Shown here in pieces: positions 28,447 through 37,936 of a DNA stretch of 64,000 nucleotides (position 1 is its first letter; every line of letters begins with the position of its first letter). A program made the position numbers and the translations under genes. The DNA is taken from NCBI RefSeq assembly GCF_003966735.1, contig NZ_AP017378.1, forward strand, positions 3,120,905 to 3,184,904, written 5' to 3'. The notes below the pieces were generated by a model. That model did no database searches. It was given only the letters and a program-made list of their open reading frames with translations, and was not told the DNA's origin. Source of the DNA: Desulfovibrio ferrophilus (lineage in GTDB: Bacteria; Desulfobacterota; Desulfovibrionia; Desulfovibrionales; Desulfovibrionaceae).

Positions 28447-28473
28447 ACGTTAACAGTTCGTTTTGGGGGAGAT

Positions 28474-28935
28474 ATGGAAGAGTTCAGGTCCTTGCGTCGG
28501 GTTTCGCTGGGGTATCGGATTTCACGCCTGCACTGGCTCAAGTCGAGTCTGGTGGATCGGTGGCTGGGGCACACGGGTGTCAGTCAGGGGCAGGTGCCTT
28601 ACATCGCTGAGTTGTTCGACGAGGATGAATTGTCTCAGGACGAATTGGCCGGGCGGATCAAGGTCAACCGGGCGGCGACGGCGCGTGCGCTGAAAGCCCT
28701 GGAGGAGTCCGGGCACGTCAAGCGGCGCGAGAACCCGGACAATCGTCGCCAGAAGCTGGTCAGCCTGACGGCGAAGTCCTGGGCCATGAAGCCCGAATTT
28801 CTGGATGTGATTGCGCGTATGAATCTGGCCCTGTTTGCAGGGTTCAAGGATGAAGAAAGAACCACGATGCTGAACCTTTTGGATCGGGTCATGGTGAACA
28901 TAGAACAGGAACTTGCCACAGGAGAAAAGGATTGA
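28474..28935 (+). CDS. MarR-family transcriptional regulator
   Basis: 153 residues with the winged helix at about 40-115: LSQDELAGRIKVNRAATARALKALEESGHVKRRENPDNRRQKLVSLT includes the recognition helix and the D-x-R wing. A dimerisation helix ends the protein. It overlaps the downstream transporter by four bases, the normal arrangement for a local repressor of an efflux pump. Confidence 0.92.
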   Translation: MEEFRSLRRVSLGYRISRLHWLKSSLVDRWLGHTGVSQGQVPYIAELFDEDELSQDELAGRIKVNRAATARALKALEESGHVKRRENPDNRRQKLVSLTAKSWAMKPEFLDVIARMNLALFAGFKDEERTTMLNLLDRVMVNIEQELATGEKD

Positions 28936-30320
28936 AGGATTCGATGACCAGCCAGCAGCGCGCTGGCCTGTATACCATTACGATCACCCAGTTTTCCTTG
29001 GTGTTCATGCTTTCTGCCGTGGCTGTGGCCGTGCCTACCATGGGGCGCGAATTCGGGGCCAAGGCCTCGGAGTTGGGCCTTGTGGAATCGGCCTATATCT
29101 CATCGGTGGCCATGCTGCTCTTTCCCGTGACTCGGCTGGCTGATTGGCTGGGCCGGTCTTTTGTTTTCGCCTTGGGCGTGGCGGTATTCACCGTGGTCAG
29201 CGTGCTGCTGCCCGTGACCCGAACCATTGATCAGTTCAATTTTCTGCGCGTGTTCCAGGGGGCGGGTGGGGCCATGATGGTCTCCACCGGCTTGGCCATC
29301 CTCGCGGATCTTTTCCCCCATGGGCAGGGTCGAGGCAAGGCCCTGGGCATCGCCAGCGCCGGAGTCTATCTTGGCTTGTCGGCCGGCCCCTGGTTGGGTG
29401 GACTGATCACCACCTATCTTGGCTGGCGCTATATCTTCTATATCGGCGCTGTGCCCTGCGCCATCTGCCTTGTGGTGACTCTGCGTTCGCTGCGTTGGCG
29501 GCCTCGGCGTACTTCGGGAGTGCGTTTCGACTGGCTGGGGGCCCTGCTCTGTGGGGCGGGCATGGTGCTACTGTCCCACGGCGGCTCGCATTTTCATGAT
29601 CTGACCGGGCGTCTCATGTTGTTGGGTGCCATCATGTTCTTGGTTGCATTCGTGGCCTGGGAGGCCCGCAGCGATTGCCCGTTGGTGGACCTCAAGCTGT
29701 TCGCGGGCAACAAGGCCTTTGCCTACGGCAGTGGGGTGCAGTTCATCAGTTACGCTGCCACCTTCGGCATCACCTTCCTAGTCAGTGTGTACCTGCAGAT
29801 GGTGCTGGGACTTTCCGCCAGTCAGGCCGGTCTGATTCTGCTGGCCCAACCCGTGATGCAGGTTCTGTTTTCTCCTCTGGGAGGGAACATGGCCGATCGA
29901 TGGCCCCCGCATCAGGTGGCGGCTTTGGGCATGGTCCTGGCCACGCTCGGGCTGGGCACGGCGCTCATGTTGTCACCTGAGTCCGCCCGTCTGCTCGTGG
30001 TTGTGGCCTTGGCCTTGTGCGGCTCTGGAACGGCCGTATTTGCCACAGCGAATACGACTGTTATCATGGGCAGTGTGGGGGCTTCGCATTACGGCGTGGC
30101 AAGCGCCATGGTGGCCGCCGCGCGTACCACGGGCATGACCGTGAGTTTGGTCTCCATCAGCGTAGTGCTGGCGCTGACTGTTGGGGCCCAGGCCGTGGAC
30201 CTTCAGAGTATGCCCCAGTTTATGTCTGCCATGCGCATTGTCTTGACGGGTTTTGTGTTCTTTTCGGCCCTTGGCATCGTGATGTGCCTGAAGGCCCCGC
30301 TCTTGAAGCGGGCGGAATAG
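28932..30320 (+). CDS. MFS transporter, multidrug efflux (DHA2-like)
   Basis: The 462-residue protein has about 14 hydrophobic helices and the MFS loop motif RLADWLGRSFVFALG near residue 60. FQGAGGAMMVSTGLAILADLFP and GIASAGVYLGLSAGPWLGG are typical of drug-proton antiporters with 14 helices. TTG 28932, with GGAG upstream and overlapping the marR stop, is the likely start, and ATG 28944 is the alternative. It probably exports a toxic compound that also relieves the MarR repressor. The substrate is unknown. Confidence 0.88.
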   Translation: MKDSMTSQQRAGLYTITITQFSLVFMLSAVAVAVPTMGREFGAKASELGLVESAYISSVAMLLFPVTRLADWLGRSFVFALGVAVFTVVSVLLPVTRTIDQFNFLRVFQGAGGAMMVSTGLAILADLFPHGQGRGKALGIASAGVYLGLSAGPWLGGLITTYLGWRYIFYIGAVPCAICLVVTLRSLRWRPRRTSGVRFDWLGALLCGAGMVLLSHGGSHFHDLTGRLMLLGAIMFLVAFVAWEARSDCPLVDLKLFAGNKAFAYGSGVQFISYAATFGITFLVSVYLQMVLGLSASQAGLILLAQPVMQVLFSPLGGNMADRWPPHQVAALGMVLATLGLGTALMLSPESARLLVVVALALCGSGTAVFATANTTVIMGSVGASHYGVASAMVAAARTTGMTVSLVSISVVLALTVGAQAVDLQSMPQFMSAMRIVLTGFVFFSALGIVMCLKAPLLKRAE

Positions 30321-30489
30321 AAGTGGTCGCTTCTATTCTGCGAAAAAGCCCCTCTGACTGGGGAAATGATTGTTAAGTAATCGCTTAACCCTTGCGCACT
30401 ACAACGTCATTGGCTAGGGATTGACCCACGGCAAAGGATCAGCGTGGTTGATTTGCGACTGTCCCCCGGCCAAGAACAAGATAGGGTTG

Positions 30490-31587
30490 ATGATTTTGAA
30501 GAATGCTCGGCGTGTTTGTGCCGTTGTCCCGGCCTTGAATCCCAATCGGACTTTGCTGACGGTTGTTTCAGGATTGCTGGAAAGTGGCGCCGCTACAGTT
30601 GTTGTGATCAATGACGGCAGCGAGGTTTCGCTGTGTCCGCTGTTCTCCGAGATTGGGCAACTCTCACCCAAAGTCACCGTGCTCGCGCATGCCGTGAACA
30701 TGGGCAAAGGCCAGGCCCTGAAGACCGCCTTCAATCACATTCTGGTGAATGCTTTGGATTGTGATGTGGTGGTCACGGTGGACGCCGACGGGCAGCATCT
30801 GCCCGAAGACGCCATGCGCTTGGCCTCCAGCGTTGATCCGGATCATAAAAGCCTGCATATCGGCTGCCGTGAGTTTGGCGGTGACGTGCCGCTCCGGAGT
30901 CGTTTCGGCAATATTATGACCCGTCAGGTCGTGCGCCTGTTGATGGGACTCAAGACCTCGGACACCCAGTCAGGGCTCAGAGCCTTTCCCCTGGAAATGC
31001 TCAAGCCGTTTTTGCGGATTCGCTCCGCGGGGTACGATTACGAGTTGGATATGCTGCTTGGCTGTCACGAAGAAGGTGTGCCCCTGCACGAACAGCCCAT
31101 CACCACCATCTATGAGCCAGGCAACCCGAGCTCACACTTCAATCCCGTGCTCGATTCATTCCGTATCTATTTTGTGTTCCTGCGGTATATAGGAGTTTCT
31201 CTGGCTTCGTTCCTGCTGGATTATCTGGTGTTTTCAATGGCGATACTTGCCTTTAGCAAGACGGCCTGGGTGACGCACCTGGTCGTGCGGCTGTTCACCT
31301 CCGGGGTGAACTTCTACTGGAATCGCAAGCATGTGTTCAAAAGCAGGGGCAGGGTTGGCCACGAGTCGATCCGCTACTTCATGTCCATGCTCTATGTCTT
31401 ATTTGCAAGCACCTGCCTGCTCTATTTCTTCTCTGAGGTCATGGCTCTGAATTCCTTTGCAGCTAAGCCTTTGGCGGAATTGATTACCTTCCTGATCAGT
31501 TTCGCATTGCTCCGGAACTGGGTGTTTCGGAAAAAGACCACTGCCGGCCCTGATGAGGGTGTCGCTGGCGCGGGAGAGACCACATGA
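30490..31587 (+). CDS. GT2 glycosyltransferase fused to a GtrA-like membrane domain
   Basis: 365 residues from ATG 30490. The N-terminal 220 residues are a family 2 glycosyltransferase like dolichyl-phosphate mannosyltransferase: VVINDGSE, NMGKGQALKTAFN and the metal-binding VTVDADGQHLPED. The last 130 residues hold four membrane helices with the GtrA pattern (RYIGVSLASFLLDYLVF, FTSGVNFYWNRKHVF, LLRNWVFRK). Such fusions load a sugar on a polyprenyl phosphate and flip it. The palindrome GTTAAGTAATCGCTTAAC lies upstream at about 30372. An in-frame TTG at 30421 would add 23 residues. Confidence 0.87.
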   Translation: MILKNARRVCAVVPALNPNRTLLTVVSGLLESGAATVVVINDGSEVSLCPLFSEIGQLSPKVTVLAHAVNMGKGQALKTAFNHILVNALDCDVVVTVDADGQHLPEDAMRLASSVDPDHKSLHIGCREFGGDVPLRSRFGNIMTRQVVRLLMGLKTSDTQSGLRAFPLEMLKPFLRIRSAGYDYELDMLLGCHEEGVPLHEQPITTIYEPGNPSSHFNPVLDSFRIYFVFLRYIGVSLASFLLDYLVFSMAILAFSKTAWVTHLVVRLFTSGVNFYWNRKHVFKSRGRVGHESIRYFMSMLYVLFASTCLLYFFSEVMALNSFAAKPLAELITFLISFALLRNWVFRKKTTAGPDEGVAGAGETT

Positions 31588-32204
31588 CCTATGACGCAGA
31601 CTATTATTCCGGGAAGAACTCCGGTTATATCCTTTCGTACCGCGTGATGCGTCACCCCGTGATGTGGCGTTCGGAAAAGAGGCATATTGCTCGCTTCATT
31701 AGCGGTGGCGATGCCTTGGACATCGGCTGTGCTTATGGATTCTTCCTGGAGAATCTGGGCGATGGGTTCAACCGCCACGGGATCGATGTTTCCGAACACG
31801 CCGTGACCACGGCCCGGTCCATCCATGGTGATGCCATGCGCTTTGACGTCTGTGACGTCACCGAGCGGGAACCCTTCGAGGGGCAGCAGTTTGATCTGGT
31901 TACTTGTTTCAATGTATTGGAACATTTCGAGGACCCGGGTCCGGTTTTGGAGCGGATTGCGCAGTGCGTGAAGCCCGGCGGGTTGTTCTATGCCCGGTTT
32001 CCGTTCAAGGATCCTCTGTTCTGTCGGGACAAGTATCATCATTACCGCCCGGCTCAGGAATGGATCGCTGATTTCCAGCGGCATTTCGATGTGGAGATGG
32101 TCAAGTACGTTTATACGTTGTGGGGCAAGATGAGCGATATTCCTGTTCCGGCGCCCATGGCCAATTTCATGGCGATCATGCTTCGCAGGCGAGGTGGTGA
32201 ATAG
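31584..32204 (+). CDS. Class I SAM-dependent methyltransferase
   Basis: 206 residues: motif I in ALDIGCAYGFFLENLG near residue 48, acidic motif II in GIDVSEHAV, and LVTCFNVLEHFEDPG near 105. The start overlaps the glycosyltransferase stop in ATGA, so the two are translationally coupled. In this context it probably methylates a glycan or lipid-linked sugar, which is inference. Confidence 0.85.
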   Translation: MTYDADYYSGKNSGYILSYRVMRHPVMWRSEKRHIARFISGGDALDIGCAYGFFLENLGDGFNRHGIDVSEHAVTTARSIHGDAMRFDVCDVTEREPFEGQQFDLVTCFNVLEHFEDPGPVLERIAQCVKPGGLFYARFPFKDPLFCRDKYHHYRPAQEWIADFQRHFDVEMVKYVYTLWGKMSDIPVPAPMANFMAIMLRRRGGE

Positions 32205-32207
32205 GTC

Positions 32208-33593
32208 ATGCCTGTGATGGGGAGGAAGTACTCGATCTGGATTCTCGCCGTTGTGGTGACCGTCCCCGTTCTTGTGACCCTGCTCACGGCTGGCCGCTCC
32301 GGCCTGTATGACGATCTTCTGGTGCTTCGGACCTCCGCCTTACTCTCTCCCGTGGCCGAGGATGTGGCTCCGGCCATGCTGGATCATCTTTCCCGCCACG
32401 AAGACGGTCTCGCCCCAGGGCAATGGCTGCGTTACAGCGCCCGAGTGGATACCCTGATTAATTACCCGGCCAACTCCATCCTGGTTCGGCTGGCAGAAGG
32501 CCTGCCCTCCCTTTTCATCTATCAGAGCAATATCCTTTCCCATTCGATACTCAAGTTGCTGGCCATGCTGGCTCTTGTGCTGGTTGCGGCCCGGACCCTC
32601 GGTAGCCCGACCATCCTTTTTCTCGTGCTCATGTCCAGCCTGATTGTGGGAGCCCTGCCTCAGGGGCACTTGCTCAATCCTTTGGGGAAGAGTGGATTCC
32701 TGTGGTATCAGGCGCCGCTGCGCTGTACGGCCATTGTCTGGTTTATGGCCCTGCTGCTGCAACTTGGGACCATGGACAGAAGTGGAGCGGGGCGTCACTC
32801 CTGGTTGTGGGCGGTCGGACTGGCCCTGCTGGGCATCTCCATGAATGTCGGCTTGGCGGGGGTGTACCTCCCTCCGATCATAATGGCCCTCGTTTTGCGC
32901 CGGTTTGTCTTTCCGGATGATGCGGTTCAGCCTCGCGCTGGTGCCATGTGTGCCGTCTTTCTGGGAGCAGTGTGTCTGGCCTGTGCTGGATGGTGGGCAT
33001 TCATCACCTTCGGGGGTGGGACATTCCGCTTCGGTTCCCAGCGCTGGTTCCTCTTTTTTTACTGGCTGCTGTGTTCGCTGGCGGTCATTGTGATCTGGCT
33101 CCGAGTCCGGCCCGCAGTGAACCTTCAGAATCCGGGGCGGCGCAGGCTGGGTGATTTTCTGCTGGTGCTGATGTTGATCTTTGCCGTGGCTATTCTGGGG
33201 TTGAATTGGATTCAGGCAGACCGCACATGGATGACCAGTTCGCTGTTTTCTTTTATATTAGTGGAGTTGGGAACCAGGGCCACGGGACCGGCCAACGCCG
33301 TCTTCCTGCTGCTGGGCACGGTGATGCTGCCCTATATGGGCTTGGGTCGATTGCGGCGCTATGTGGCCCTGGCGGCCTGCACCGTGCTTGTGGTGATGCC
33401 CATCAAATACGGCTTGGTGGCCTACAGGAACTGGGACAGCACCATGGATCAGCGCCTGCTTTCCCTGCGTCTGGAAGATTTGGGGCAGGGCGGCGAAATC
33501 TATCACAGTGAAACCGACTTCTACGCCTCACTCTCCAATGAATTGAAGCGGGATCCTACTGGCAGTATGGTGCGAGAATATTTCAGGCGATAA
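32208..33593 (+). CDS. Polytopic membrane protein of a glycan operon, function unknown
   Basis: 461 residues with about 10 to 11 hydrophobic helices. After the first helix the loop reads SGLYDDLLV. An acidic pair at this place is a feature of GT-C glycosyltransferases, which use polyprenyl-phosphate sugars like those the GT2-GtrA protein could make. No family can be named with certainty. It begins 3 nt after the methyltransferase and is followed by a terminator, so it is the last gene of the operon. Confidence 0.7.
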   Translation: MPVMGRKYSIWILAVVVTVPVLVTLLTAGRSGLYDDLLVLRTSALLSPVAEDVAPAMLDHLSRHEDGLAPGQWLRYSARVDTLINYPANSILVRLAEGLPSLFIYQSNILSHSILKLLAMLALVLVAARTLGSPTILFLVLMSSLIVGALPQGHLLNPLGKSGFLWYQAPLRCTAIVWFMALLLQLGTMDRSGAGRHSWLWAVGLALLGISMNVGLAGVYLPPIIMALVLRRFVFPDDAVQPRAGAMCAVFLGAVCLACAGWWAFITFGGGTFRFGSQRWFLFFYWLLCSLAVIVIWLRVRPAVNLQNPGRRRLGDFLLVLMLIFAVAILGLNWIQADRTWMTSSLFSFILVELGTRATGPANAVFLLLGTVMLPYMGLGRLRRYVALAACTVLVVMPIKYGLVAYRNWDSTMDQRLLSLRLEDLGQGGEIYHSETDFYASLSNELKRDPTGSMVREYFRR

Positions 33594-33634
33594 CGGGTAG
33601 TATGTCTATTCCCCGACGTTGCCGAGAGCATTGT

Positions 33635-33664
33635 AAAGGGCCGCCCCGAGAGGAGCGGCCCTTT
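33635..33664. terminator. Bidirectional terminator between the glycan operon and metK
   Basis: AAAGGGCCGC (33635-33644) and GCGGCCCTTT (33655-33664) pair perfectly around a 10-nt loop, with T-rich sequence on the plus side. It lies between convergent genes. Confidence 0.8.
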
Positions 33665-33692
33665 GTCTTGCTGATTGTATTTTGCTGCGTGC

Positions 33693-34859
33693 TTAGCAGG
33701 CACCCTTGAGAGCTTCCACCATGTCGGTGGCTTCCCAGGTGAACTCGGGCAGCTCCCGGCCGAAGTGGCCGTAGCAGGAGGACGCCTTGTAGATGGGGCG
33801 CCTGAGGTTCAGCTTCTGTTCGATGAAGTAGGGACGCAGGTCAAAGACACTCGTCACGGCCTTGGTCAGGACATCGTCGGGGATGTCGCTGGTGCCCTGG
33901 CTGGTGACCAGCACGGACACGGGCTCGGCCACGCCGATGACGTAGGCGATCTGCACCTGGCAGGTAGGAGCCAGGCCAGCGGCAACAACGTTCTTGGCGA
34001 TGTAGCGGCCCATGTAGGCACCGGAGCGGTCGACTTTGGAAGGGTCCTTGCCGGAGAACGCGCCTCCACCGTGGGCGCCCATGCCGCCGTAGGTGTCCTG
34101 AATGATCTTGCGTCCGGTCAGACCGCAGTCACCCATGGGGCCGCCGATGACGAAACGACCGGTGGTGTTGATGTAGATGCGGGTCTTCTTTTCATCCACG
34201 AACTCACCGGGCAGGGTGGCGAAGATGACTTCCTTCTTGATGCCTTCGACCAGCTCGTCCTGAGCGACTTCCGGAGCATGCTGAGAAGCGATGACCACGG
34301 TGTCGATGAACTTGGGTTTGCCGTCTTCGTAGGTGAAGCTGACTTCGGTCTTTCCATCGGGGCGCAGGTAATCGAGGATGCCTTCCTTGCGCACTGCGGT
34401 CAGGCGCTCGGACAGCTTGTGGGCCCAGTAGATGGGAGCGGGCATCAGGGTTTCGGTCTCGTTGCAGGCGTATCCGAACATCATGCCCTGGTCACCGGCG
34501 CCCTGTTCTTCGGGGGCCTTGCGGTCAACGCCCTGGGCGATGTCCGGGGACTGCTTGTCGATGGTGGACATCACGGCGCAGGTCTCGGCATCGAAACCCA
34601 TGTCGGAGCTGGTGTAGCCGATCTCGCGAATGGTATCGCGCACGATCTGTGGCAGATCGGCGTAACCCTTGGTGGTGATTTCACCGGCGATCATTGCCAG
34701 ACCGGTGGTGACCAGGGTTTCGCAAGCCACGCGGGATTCGGGGTCCTGCTCCAGCAGGGCGTCCAGCACGGCGTCAGAGATCTGGTCGGCGACTTTATCG
34801 GGATGGCCCTCGGTCACGGATTCGGAAGTAAAGTGATACGTGCCTTTGTTGCTGATCAT
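33693..34859 (-). CDS. metK: S-adenosylmethionine synthetase
   Basis: 388 residues with family signatures: [20 protein letters not shown] at the N-terminus (ATP and Mg binding), [16 protein letters not shown] near residue 115 and [16 protein letters not shown] near 265. It makes SAM from methionine and ATP. Its start overlaps the DUF502 stop by four bases, and panC lies upstream in the same unit. The operon is headed by a SAM-I riboswitch and terminator, which would give end-product control. Confidence 0.97.
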   Translation of the reverse strand: MISNKGTYHFTSESVTEGHPDKVADQISDAVLDALLEQDPESRVACETLVTTGLAMIAGEITTKGYADLPQIVRDTIREIGYTSSDMGFDAETCAVMSTIDKQSPDIAQGVDRKAPEEQGAGDQGMMFGYACNETETLMPAPIYWAHKLSERLTAVRKEGILDYLRPDGKTEVSFTYEDGKPKFIDTVVIASQHAPEVAQDELVEGIKKEVIFATLPGEFVDEKKTRIYINTTGRFVIGGPMGDCGLTGRKIIQDTYGGMGAHGGGAFSGKDPSKVDRSGAYMGRYIAKNVVAAGLAPTCQVQIAYVIGVAEPVSVLVTSQGTSDIPDDVLTKAVTSVFDLRPYFIEQKLNLRRPIYKASSCYGHFGRELPEFTWEATDMVEALKGAC

Positions 34860-35518
34860 TCTGATCCTCCAGAGCGTTTGACCTCGTCCGGATTGATGAT
34901 CCCACCCGAAATGAGAATCTTGAAGGAGTCTTCCACGCTGATGTCCAGGGTGATGACGTCTTCTTCGGGCACCAGAAGGTAGAAGCCCGAGGTCGGGTTG
35001 GGAGTCGTCGGCAGGAAGAGGTTGATGACGGGTTTGTCTGTCTTGTTCTGAAATTCGGGGTATGTCTTGCCGGTGACATACGCCAGGGCGTAGATGCCCT
35101 TGCGCGGATACTCGATGAGAACCACTCGCTTGAAATCCTTACCGCCGCCGATGAAGATGGTCTCCACCAGTTGCTTCACCGCCTGGTAGAACTTGTTCAC
35201 CAGGGGGATGTTGTTCATGATGCGTTCACCCAGACGGACCAGGGTCCTGCCCAGGATGTTGCGGGCCAGAAAGCCGATCAGGAACAGGGCCATGACCAGC
35301 AGGATGATCCCCAGCCCCGGAATATTGAAGGGCAGGTAGTTTTCGGGCCGGAAAGGTTCGGGGATGAGCAGCAGGATCTTGTCCGCCCACCTGAAGATCA
35401 CCCCTAGGAAAAAGGCAGTGGCCGCCAGAGGGATGACCACGAGCAGTCCCGCAATGAGGTTGGTCTTCAGGGCGCCTTTGAGGAGCCCCAGGAGGCCTGT
35501 CCGCTGCTTGCTGCACAT
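34856..35518 (-). CDS. DUF502-family membrane protein
   Basis: 220 residues with two strong membrane helices near residues 20-45 and 65-85 and a soluble C-terminal part. [20 protein letters not shown], then [19 protein letters not shown] and [21 protein letters not shown] match DUF502 proteins. Function is unknown; plant members of the family relate to membrane traffic. It sits 5 nt after panC and overlaps metK, so it is expressed with SAM and pantothenate genes for no obvious reason. Confidence 0.88.
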   Translation of the reverse strand: MCSKQRTGLLGLLKGALKTNLIAGLLVVIPLAATAFFLGVIFRWADKILLLIPEPFRPENYLPFNIPGLGIILLVMALFLIGFLARNILGRTLVRLGERIMNNIPLVNKFYQAVKQLVETIFIGGGKDFKRVVLIEYPRKGIYALAYVTGKTYPEFQNKTDKPVINLFLPTTPNPTSGFYLLVPEEDVITLDISVEDSFKILISGGIINPDEVKRSGGSE

Positions 35519-35523
35519 AAATT

Positions 35524-36378
35524 CTACTCGCCGCCTAACAGGAGCAGGTTGTCGATGAGCCGGGCCTTGCCCAGGCGCACGGCGACTGCCGCCAGGGTGG
35601 GACCGGTCAGAGTCTGCACCGGCTGAATATTCTCGGGGTCCACCAGTTCCAGATAGTCGATGTCCCCACCGGGCACGTGCTTGGCATAGAATGCCTGCAG
35701 GGCCTGCTTCAGGGCCTCGGCGTCGTGCTCGCCGCTTTCGGCCAGGGTCGCGATATGCTGGAGGCCGCGCTGCAGGCCTGGAGCCAGGGCGCGTTCGGCT
35801 GCGGTCAGGTAGACATTGCGCGAGCTCATGGCCAATCCGTCGGCCTCACGCACGATGGGGCTGCCCATGATCGTGGTGGGGATGTGCAGGTCGCGCACCA
35901 TGCGCCGGATGATGGCCAGCTGCTGCCAGTCTTTTTGTCCGAATACGGCCAGGGTCGGCTGGGCCAGATTGAGCAGGATGGTGACGATGGTGGCCACGCC
36001 GCGGAAGTGTACGGGGCGGCTGGCACCGCACAGATGTTTGCCCAGCTCGGGGATTTCTACCCAGGTGGCGTGGTCCGGGGCATAGACGTCTTCACGCGTG
36101 GGTGTGAAGAGCAGGTCCACTCCGGCCTCTTCGGCCAGGCGCGCATCGCGTTCCAGGTCCGCCGGGTAGGCGTCCAGGTCTTCGCTCGGTCCGAACTGCG
36201 TGGGGTTCACGAACAGGCTGACATACACCCGGTCCGCATGTTCACGGGCCCAGCGCATGAGAGACAGATGTCCCTCATGAAAGAAACCCATGGTGGGCAC
36301 CAGCGCTGTGGTCAGTCCCGCTGCGCGGTCTGCCATGGCTTGTGCCTGAAAAGATTGTGCATCGCTTAAGCGCTTCAT
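35524..36378 (-). CDS. panC: Pantothenate synthetase
   Basis: 284 residues with the nucleotidyltransferase signature PTMGFFHEGHLSLMRWA near residue 30, FVNPTQFGPSEDLDAYP near 60, FGQKDWQQLAIIRRMVRDL near 150 and SSRNVYLT near 185. It joins pantoate and beta-alanine with ATP in coenzyme A synthesis. It is the first gene after the riboswitch-terminator on this strand. Confidence 0.96.
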   Translation of the reverse strand: MKRLSDAQSFQAQAMADRAAGLTTALVPTMGFFHEGHLSLMRWAREHADRVYVSLFVNPTQFGPSEDLDAYPADLERDARLAEEAGVDLLFTPTREDVYAPDHATWVEIPELGKHLCGASRPVHFRGVATIVTILLNLAQPTLAVFGQKDWQQLAIIRRMVRDLHIPTTIMGSPIVREADGLAMSSRNVYLTAAERALAPGLQRGLQHIATLAESGEHDAEALKQALQAFYAKHVPGGDIDYLELVDPENIQPVQTLTGPTLAAVAVRLGKARLIDNLLLLGGE

Positions 36379-36453
36379 CAGTATCCTTTGGCCGTCGAGC
36401 CGGGTTGGTTGATACTCCCTGTCCCGTTCCTTGGCCGGTGTCCGTTGGACACG

Positions 36454-36481
36454 AAAAAACCCCTCCTGTGGGGGAGGGGTT
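36454..36481 (-). terminator. Intrinsic terminator, expression platform of the SAM riboswitch
   Basis: AACCCCTCC (36458-36466) and GGAGGGGTT (36473-36481) form a 9-bp stem with a 6-nt loop. On the minus strand the stem is followed by six T. It lies 20 nt after the aptamer and 75 nt before panC, where it would stop transcription when SAM is bound. Confidence 0.85.
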
Positions 36482-36501
36482 CACGAGTGTTTCGTTTATC
36501 C

Positions 36502-36600
36502 ATCATGGTCCCTCACGGGCTGGCGGTAGCACCTTGACCTCAATGGGATCAGGTTGCCGGGCGGTCAGCGGGCCAGTACCCTCGCGCCTCTCTTCATGAT
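36502..36600 (-). promoter_or_regulatory. SAM-I (S-box) riboswitch aptamer
   Basis: Read on the minus strand, this segment shows the conserved SAM-I blocks in order: AAGAGAGGCGCGAGGG, ACTGGCCC, TGACCGCCCGGCAACC, then AGGTGCTACCGCCAGCC. Stem P1 closes through ATCATG (minus strand from 36600) and CATGAT (to 36502). The aptamer of about 99 nt has normal length. SAM-I binds S-adenosylmethionine and favours the terminator. The downstream genes are panC, DUF502 and metK, so feedback control of SAM synthesis is the likely purpose. The P2 strand carries one or two extra bases compared with the common consensus. Confidence 0.88.
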
Positions 36601-36678
36601 TGTTCAAATCGCCACCAGCATGGCTGCGGCTGGCAACACCGTTACCTCAAACCGTTTCGGTCAGCAAGAGTTTTTTGT

Positions 36679-37770
36679 TTAGGGAGGGCTATTGCATAAG
36701 TCATTCGGGGCCAGCAGCTTGTCCCGGAGGCATTTCAACTGAGTGAGGGTCTGATCGTGGTCAATGGAGGCCGCAATGATGTTGAGCATGGATCGTTCCC
36801 ACTCAAGGGCTTCGGCTAGTTTTTCCGGGTTCGTGGTCAGGGCGTTCTGTAAATCGAAAATGGTGCGGATGCCCACGGTTCGGAGTTGCTCGATCCGATC
36901 TCGGACGCGGACATAGAGCATTGCTTGGGCCATCCAGTCCATGAGGAGGTTGGGGGTAAATGGAGTTTTTATCAATATTTCAATGAAGTTGGCTTCCGCC
37001 AGATTCTGGGCATTGTCAATGCCCAGTTCACTGAGTCTGGTGTGGGTGAAGAGATTGATACCCTCGATCATTCCCAAGTGTAGGGCGTGAGCTTGTTTGC
37101 CTTCTTTGAAGGTGGGACTGAATCTGTTTTGCAGATAACGCAATCCCCGCTGGGGAAACATACCGATGAAAAAGGCCAGAGGTGGAAGGATGATCAGACT
37201 GCCCTCAGCATTGGCAAAGAGCAGGTGACGCAAGGCTAGAGCGATGAAAGTGGAGAAGACCAGGCGGGTGGCAATGGTGTAGAACGCCGAGGGGAAAAGA
37301 TCCAGTGTCACCAGTCTGCGTGCAACATATTGGATGGACCAGACATAACAGCCCAGAACTGCGACGAGGGTGGCGACAAGACTGACTTTGGCATAGGTGA
37401 AAGGGATTCCCTGATAGGGGAAAATTCCCTGCAGGATGAGGTTCGAGGTGTCGATGGGTGAGCAGTCTTTGCTCAGGCCAAGGGTGTGGCAGTCGAACAG
37501 CAGCCAGAAGGCGCAGAAGCAATAGAACATGCAGAAGCCCATGGGCAGAACATAGTCTCTGATGGAATATTCGTCTTGTGGTTTGAACAAAAAATAGGGG
37601 CATTTTTCGTCGTCAGCCTTTATACCCAGCGCAGTGCAGAGTGCTTTGAGTTCATTCTTCTTCTTGGGCATGCGGTAGCACAGGAAGGAAATGGCGGCCA
37701 AGGGGAAGAAGGAACAGAGCAGAAGTGCACCCACAAGGCTCCAAGGGATATTAGTTACATCAGGTATCAT
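36679..37770 (-). CDS. Membrane protein of unknown function
   Basis: 363 residues from ATG 37770, which has AAGGAG 9 nt upstream. The N-terminal two-thirds hold about six hydrophobic helices (VGALLLCSFFPLAAISFLCY is the first). The last 120 residues are soluble and helical, including VGIRTIFDLQNAL, which resembles a helix-hairpin-helix-like turn. I do not recognise a family. It is monocistronic and precedes the SAM riboswitch on the same strand. Confidence 0.7.
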   Translation of the reverse strand: MIPDVTNIPWSLVGALLLCSFFPLAAISFLCYRMPKKKNELKALCTALGIKADDEKCPYFLFKPQDEYSIRDYVLPMGFCMFYCFCAFWLLFDCHTLGLSKDCSPIDTSNLILQGIFPYQGIPFTYAKVSLVATLVAVLGCYVWSIQYVARRLVTLDLFPSAFYTIATRLVFSTFIALALRHLLFANAEGSLIILPPLAFFIGMFPQRGLRYLQNRFSPTFKEGKQAHALHLGMIEGINLFTHTRLSELGIDNAQNLAEANFIEILIKTPFTPNLLMDWMAQAMLYVRVRDRIEQLRTVGIRTIFDLQNALTTNPEKLAEALEWERSMLNIIAASIDHDQTLTQLKCLRDKLLAPNDLCNSPP

Positions 37771-37936
37771 CTTTCTAACTCCTTGTAGTAAAAGTGCACG
37801 GAGGAGAGAGATGAGAGGAGAGTGGAGAGCGAAGAGATGGTGGCTGGTCGCTTGAGGCTGTGGGTCGAGATAAAATCTGTGACTATATATTCTTTTATCT
37901 GTTTTGAGCAAAAGGTCAATGCGCTATAGCGCAATA

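Noticed and set aside
33675-34982. Plus-strand open frame of 435 codons opposite metK
   Set aside because: It is a shadow of metK. The residues have the His/Gly/Asp bias of antisense frames and no family features.
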